From an uncultured bacterium (GTDB lineage Bacteria > Bacteroidota > Bacteroidia > Bacteroidales > Muribaculaceae): a DNA stretch of 8,756 bases. The number at the start of each line of letters is the position of its first letter. The first letter of the stretch is position 1. The notes beneath the pieces are model-generated. The model worked only from the letters and a program-made list of their open reading frames with translations. It searched no databases and was not told the origin of the DNA. Shown piece after piece: positions 5,828-8,756 of the stretch. The stretch lies in the NCBI GenBank assembly GCA_946184715.1, contig CAMHGU010000089.1, positions 1 through 8,756 of the forward strand, in the 5' to 3' direction. Both the position numbers and the translations under genes were made by a program.

Positions 5828-6934
5828 ATGCTCGATGAATACAAAATAGCGTTTTCGCTCATAGGCGGAATGGGGGTGAAATTCGGGCGGCTGATGCTCG
5901 ACTGCGTGGGCACGGAGCGCGAGTTCTTCGCCAAGTCGTCGGCCGAGCTGGAACGCCTGTTCAGCCGTCGCAACAAGATACTCGACGCGGGCTATCGGCA
6001 GAGTCTGCTGGCTACGGCGCGCGCCGAGCTGGAGTTTATGAGCGAGCACGGGGTGCGCGCCCGCTACTTCACCGACGACGACTTCCCGCGGCGGCTGCTC
6101 GAGGCCGACGATGCGCCGGTGCTGCTCTACAGCTTCGGCCCTGCCGACCTCAACAGCGAGCACGTCATCAGCATCGTAGGCACCCGCCACGCCACGCTCT
6201 ACGGCCGCTCCGCCGTGGGCCGCATATTGCAGGAGGTGAAGCTATCGTTCCCCGACACCGTGGTGGTGAGCGGCCTCGCCTTCGGCATCGACGTGGCGGC
6301 CCACCGCGCCGCTATGGAGTGCGGCCTCCCCACCGTGGCCGTCGTGGCCCACGGCCTGAACACCATCTATCCGGCGTCGCATCGCGAGGTGGCCCGCGAC
6401 ATCCTCCGTAAAGGTGGTGCAATAGTGAGCGACTACACCTCTCAGTCGGTGCTCCACCGCGGCAACTTCCTGGCCCGCAACCGCATCATCGCCGCGCTGG
6501 CCGATTGCACCATCGTGGCCGAATCGGCTGCCAAGGGCGGCGCTATGGTCACCGCCGCCATCGCCGGCAGCTACAATCGCGACGTGTGTGCAATCCCCGG
6601 CCGCATAGGCGACACCTACTCCGAAGGCTGCAACGCCCTCATCAAGCGCAACAAAGCCGCGATGATTACCTCGGCCGACGACCTTTTCGAAGCCCTCCGT
6701 TGGGAGAAGCCCGTCCCCGCCGGCACCCAGGCGAGCCTCTTCCCGCAGTACGAATACACGCCCGAGGAGGCAAAAATCGTCAGCTTCCTCACCGACCGCG
6801 GCACCGCCCACCTCAACGACATCGCCACCGCCCTCAATCGGCCTGTCCATAAGCTCCTTGCCGTGCTCGTGGAGATGGAGTTCAAGCAGCTCCTCGAGGC
6901 GCTCCCCGGCAGCCGCTTTACCCTCGCTCATTAG
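5828..6934 (+). CDS. dprA: DNA-processing protein DprA (Smf family)
   Basis: DprA binds incoming single-stranded DNA and loads RecA during natural transformation; in many bacteria without known competence it is still conserved. At 368 residues it has the usual three-part layout: an N-terminal helical, helix-hairpin-helix-like part (about 5-60), the Rossmann-like core (about 75-290) and a C-terminal winged-helix domain (about 308-365). Core motifs are VGTRHATLYGR (117-127), SGLAFGIDVAAH (148-159), GLNTIYPASH (176-185), GNFLARNRIIAAL (212-224), ESAAKGGAMVTAA (232-244) and AIPGRIGDTYSEGCNALI (255-272). All expected blocks are present, so it looks functional. It is last in the rpiB-thioesterase-dprA run, 9 bases after the thioesterase stop. 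No clear terminator follows before the next promoter. No other competence gene is in the window. Confidence 0.96.
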   Translation: MLDEYKIAFSLIGGMGVKFGRLMLDCVGTEREFFAKSSAELERLFSRRNKILDAGYRQSLLATARAELEFMSEHGVRARYFTDDDFPRRLLEADDAPVLLYSFGPADLNSEHVISIVGTRHATLYGRSAVGRILQEVKLSFPDTVVVSGLAFGIDVAAHRAAMECGLPTVAVVAHGLNTIYPASHREVARDILRKGGAIVSDYTSQSVLHRGNFLARNRIIAALADCTIVAESAAKGGAMVTAAIAGSYNRDVCAIPGRIGDTYSEGCNALIKRNKAAMITSADDLFEALRWEKPVPAGTQASLFPQYEYTPEEAKIVSFLTDRGTAHLNDIATALNRPVHKLLAVLVEMEFKQLLEALPGSRFTLAH

Positions 6935-6963
6935 CCCGAAGCCACATCGCAGCGGCATTTCGC

Positions 6964-6995
6964 TTTGGCCGTTTCACTATTATTGTGTAATTTTG
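6964..6995 (+). promoter_or_regulatory. Strong Bacteroidota-type promoter for the AspT/YidE-type transporter
   Basis: TTTG (6964-6967) and TAATTTTG (6988-6995) match the Bacteroidota -33 TTTG and -7 TAnnTTTG elements exactly, with a 20-base spacer. The expected start is near 7002, giving a leader of about 60 bases before ATG 7065. It lies in the 130-base gap after dprA and indicates that the transporter is its own transcription unit, although read-through from dprA is possible. Confidence 0.75.
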
Positions 6996-7064
6996 CACTC
7001 TGAAAGCGGAACCGCCCGTCGCGAGCCACCGCTTCATCGTCAATAATCATTCAAAGCGCAAAGC

Positions 7065-8750
7065 ATGGACTGGCTGCAATCACTTCTGATAGAGAAATCT
7101 TCAATCGCTCATATATTACTGATATATGCCTTCACGATTTTCGTGGGCGTAAGGCTCGGCAAGGTGAAGGTGCTGGGCGTGTCGCTGGGCGTGACCTTTG
7201 TGCTTTTCGTGGGATTGGTGATAGGTCATTTCCAGCTGGGTGTTGACGCCGGCGTGGCGCATTTCGTGCGCGACTTCGGCCTTATCCTCTTTATATATTC
7301 AATAGGTATTCAGGTGGGTCCGGGCTTCTTCCAGTCGTTTAAGAAAGGCGGTGTGCTGCTCAACGGGCTGGCCGTGATGATTGTGGCGCTCAATATCGTG
7401 GTGATGCTTACCATCTTCTTTGCCGATGGGCGCTACTCCATAGGCGAGATGGTGGGCGTGCTCTCGGGCGCCGTCACCAACACCCCGGGTCTCGGTGCCG
7501 CGCAGCAGACGCTGCTAGACATCAGCACCAACGCCGATGCCGCCGCTGCCCAGAGTGAATCGATGGCTATGGGCTACGCCGCAGCTTATCCGCTCGGCGT
7601 GCTCGGCATTATCCTCTCAATGATATTGGTGAAGGTGTTCTTCAAGGTGAAGCTTGAGAAGGAGACGGCCGACATCGAAGCCGAGAACGAGCAGAGCCAG
7701 CTGCAACCCTTTGTCAAGACCATTGAGGTGACCAACGCCCTCGTCGATGGCCAGACGTTGCTCCACCTCCACGACATCATCAATAAAAACTTCGTGGTGT
7801 CGCGCCTTAAGCGCCCCGACGGCGATATTATCATCCCCACCTCCCAAACCCAAATAGGCCTGGGCGACAAGCTCTACATCGTGATGTCGCAGCAGGATGA
7901 AGAGGTGTTCACCTCGATCCTCGGCCCGGCCATCGATATGAGCTGGGAGACCAAGACCGGCCCCGTGGTGTCGCGCCGCATCCTCGTGACCAACAGCGAC
8001 TACAACGGCCGCAAGATAGGCTCGCTCCGCCTCCACATGGGCTATCAGCTCAACGCCACTCGCGTGAACCGTGCCGGCCTCGACCTGCTCGCCAACCCCA
8101 ACCTGACGCTTCAGGTGGGCGACCGCATAACAGTGGTGGGCAATATCGACGACATCAACCGCCTTGCCACCCAGATGGGCAACTCGATGAAGCGCCTCCA
8201 CGAGCCTAATATGATAACGCTCTTCGTGGGCATCTTCCTCGGTATCCTCGTAGGCTCGATTCCCATCGCGCTGCCGGGTATGTCGGTGCCTATGAAGCTC
8301 GGTCTCGCCGGCGGCCCGCTTATCGTAGCCATCCTCATCAGCCGCTTCGGGTATAAGATGCACCTGGTCACCTACACCTCCTCAAGCGCCGCACTGCTGA
8401 TGCGCGAGCTGGGCATCTGCCTCTTCCTCGCCTCGGTGGGTATGCTCTCGGGCGAGAAGTTTGTCGACACGGTCTTCAACGTGCAGGGCGCCACCTGGGT
8501 GGCCTACGGCTTCCTCATCACCTTCCTGCCGCTGATGATTGTGGGCATCATCGCCCGCTGGAAGCACCGCCTCAACTACTACACCATTATGGGCTTGATG
8601 TCGGGCTCCTACACCGACCCGCCGGCACTCGCCTACGGCAACAAGACCGCCAACAGCGACGCCCCCGCCGTGGCCTACTCCACGGTCTATCCCTTGACGA
8701 TGTTCCTCCGCATCATCACCGCCCAGCTCCTAATCCTCTTCCTCGCCTGA
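7065..8750 (+). CDS. AspT/YidE/YbjL-family membrane transporter with two TrkA-C (RCK-C) domains
   Basis: A 561-residue inner-membrane carrier of the aspartate:alanine exchanger (AAE) family, close in layout to E. coli YidE. About five hydrophobic segments fill residues 13-195. Two regulatory TrkA-C domains follow (about 215-285 and 300-372, with GDKLYIV and GDRITVVG at their ends), then a second membrane half (about 383-561). The halves are diverged repeats: GVLSGAVTNTPGL (131-143) corresponds to GLMSGSYTDPPAL (509-521), and AMGYAAAYPLGVLGIIL (168-184) to AVAYSTVYPLTMFLRII (535-551). The length and two-halves plan are complete. AspT itself exchanges aspartate and alanine, but the substrate of the YidE branch is not established, so none is assigned here. 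ATG 7065 is preceded by a dedicated promoter and has no Shine-Dalgarno sequence. The TGA stop is six bases from the right window edge. Confidence 0.93.
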   Translation: MDWLQSLLIEKSSIAHILLIYAFTIFVGVRLGKVKVLGVSLGVTFVLFVGLVIGHFQLGVDAGVAHFVRDFGLILFIYSIGIQVGPGFFQSFKKGGVLLNGLAVMIVALNIVVMLTIFFADGRYSIGEMVGVLSGAVTNTPGLGAAQQTLLDISTNADAAAAQSESMAMGYAAAYPLGVLGIILSMILVKVFFKVKLEKETADIEAENEQSQLQPFVKTIEVTNALVDGQTLLHLHDIINKNFVVSRLKRPDGDIIIPTSQTQIGLGDKLYIVMSQQDEEVFTSILGPAIDMSWETKTGPVVSRRILVTNSDYNGRKIGSLRLHMGYQLNATRVNRAGLDLLANPNLTLQVGDRITVVGNIDDINRLATQMGNSMKRLHEPNMITLFVGIFLGILVGSIPIALPGMSVPMKLGLAGGPLIVAILISRFGYKMHLVTYTSSSAALLMRELGICLFLASVGMLSGEKFVDTVFNVQGATWVAYGFLITFLPLMIVGIIARWKHRLNYYTIMGLMSGSYTDPPALAYGNKTANSDAPAVAYSTVYPLTMFLRIITAQLLILFLA

Positions 8751-8756
8751 CACTAC

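Noticed and set aside
5276..6190. A 304-residue open frame on the minus strand opposite rpiB, the thioesterase and dprA
   Set aside because: It is antisense to three intact genes with clear family motifs, and its composition (Ala/His/Arg/Val-rich) is typical of shadow frames in GC-rich DNA.
6935..6963. Terminator after dprA
   Set aside because: Only a 4-bp AGCG/CGCT stem with no T-run can be found, so no terminator is called.
7004..7034. Leader hairpin (AAGCGG...CCGCTT) or riboswitch ahead of the transporter
   Set aside because: Only a 6-bp stem around a 19-base loop, with no known aptamer features or attenuator T-run.
7617..8363. A minus-strand open frame of 248 residues opposite the transporter
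   Set aside because: Low-complexity His/Val/Glu-rich translation, antisense to the TrkA-C domains of a complete transporter gene.
1..8756. tRNA or rRNA genes, CRISPR arrays, insertion-sequence ends, integrase attachment sites
   Set aside because: None were seen by eye: no regularly spaced repeats, no transposase or integrase motifs, no cloverleaf-like segments in the three intergenic gaps.

Overview
The window carries six protein-coding genes and reads as ordinary Bacteroidota chromosome, most likely Bacteroidales. A Muribaculaceae-like relative is my best guess, at low confidence at family level. Three things point this way. All three promoter-like intergenic signals use the Bacteroidota -7 element TAnnTTTG. 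Genes start without clear Shine-Dalgarno sequences. The proteins also have Bacteroidales-style architectures: a long LptF/LptG-type permease directly upstream of fused RibBA, and a 561-residue YidE/AspT-type carrier. Coding DNA is mostly GC-rich, with C or G preferred at third codon positions.

Layout. From 1 to 1518 (+) lies the C-terminal part of a large MmeI-like adenine DNA methyltransferase (or restriction-modification) protein, cut by the left window edge. Its target-recognition part, about 711-1240, is clearly less GC-rich than the rest of the gene. Positions 1519-1678 hold hairpins between two convergent genes. On the minus strand, 4835-2874 encodes an LptF/LptG-family lipopolysaccharide-export permease, and 2902-1679 encodes RibBA, the bifunctional riboflavin-pathway enzyme; the two overlap by 29 bases. 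Positions 4836-4928 form a compact divergent promoter region. On the plus strand, 4929-6934 is a tight three-gene run: rpiB (sugar-phosphate isomerase), a hotdog-fold acyl-CoA thioesterase, and dprA (single-strand DNA loader, natural-transformation family). A separate promoter at about 6964-6995 then drives an AspT/YidE-type membrane carrier (7065-8750).

How they fit together. Apart from the methyltransferase, the genes are housekeeping: envelope biogenesis, flavin synthesis, pentose-phosphate metabolism, acyl-CoA hydrolysis, DNA uptake or recombination, and transport. The methyltransferase is the only clearly accessory gene. No tRNA, rRNA, CRISPR array, insertion sequence or integrase is visible. 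The longest gap without a gene is 160 bases. I did not find a convincing new multi-gene system. The best leads are the mosaic composition of the methyltransferase specificity region, the interlocked divergent promoters between the permease and rpiB, and the enlarged, uncharacterised parts of the permease.
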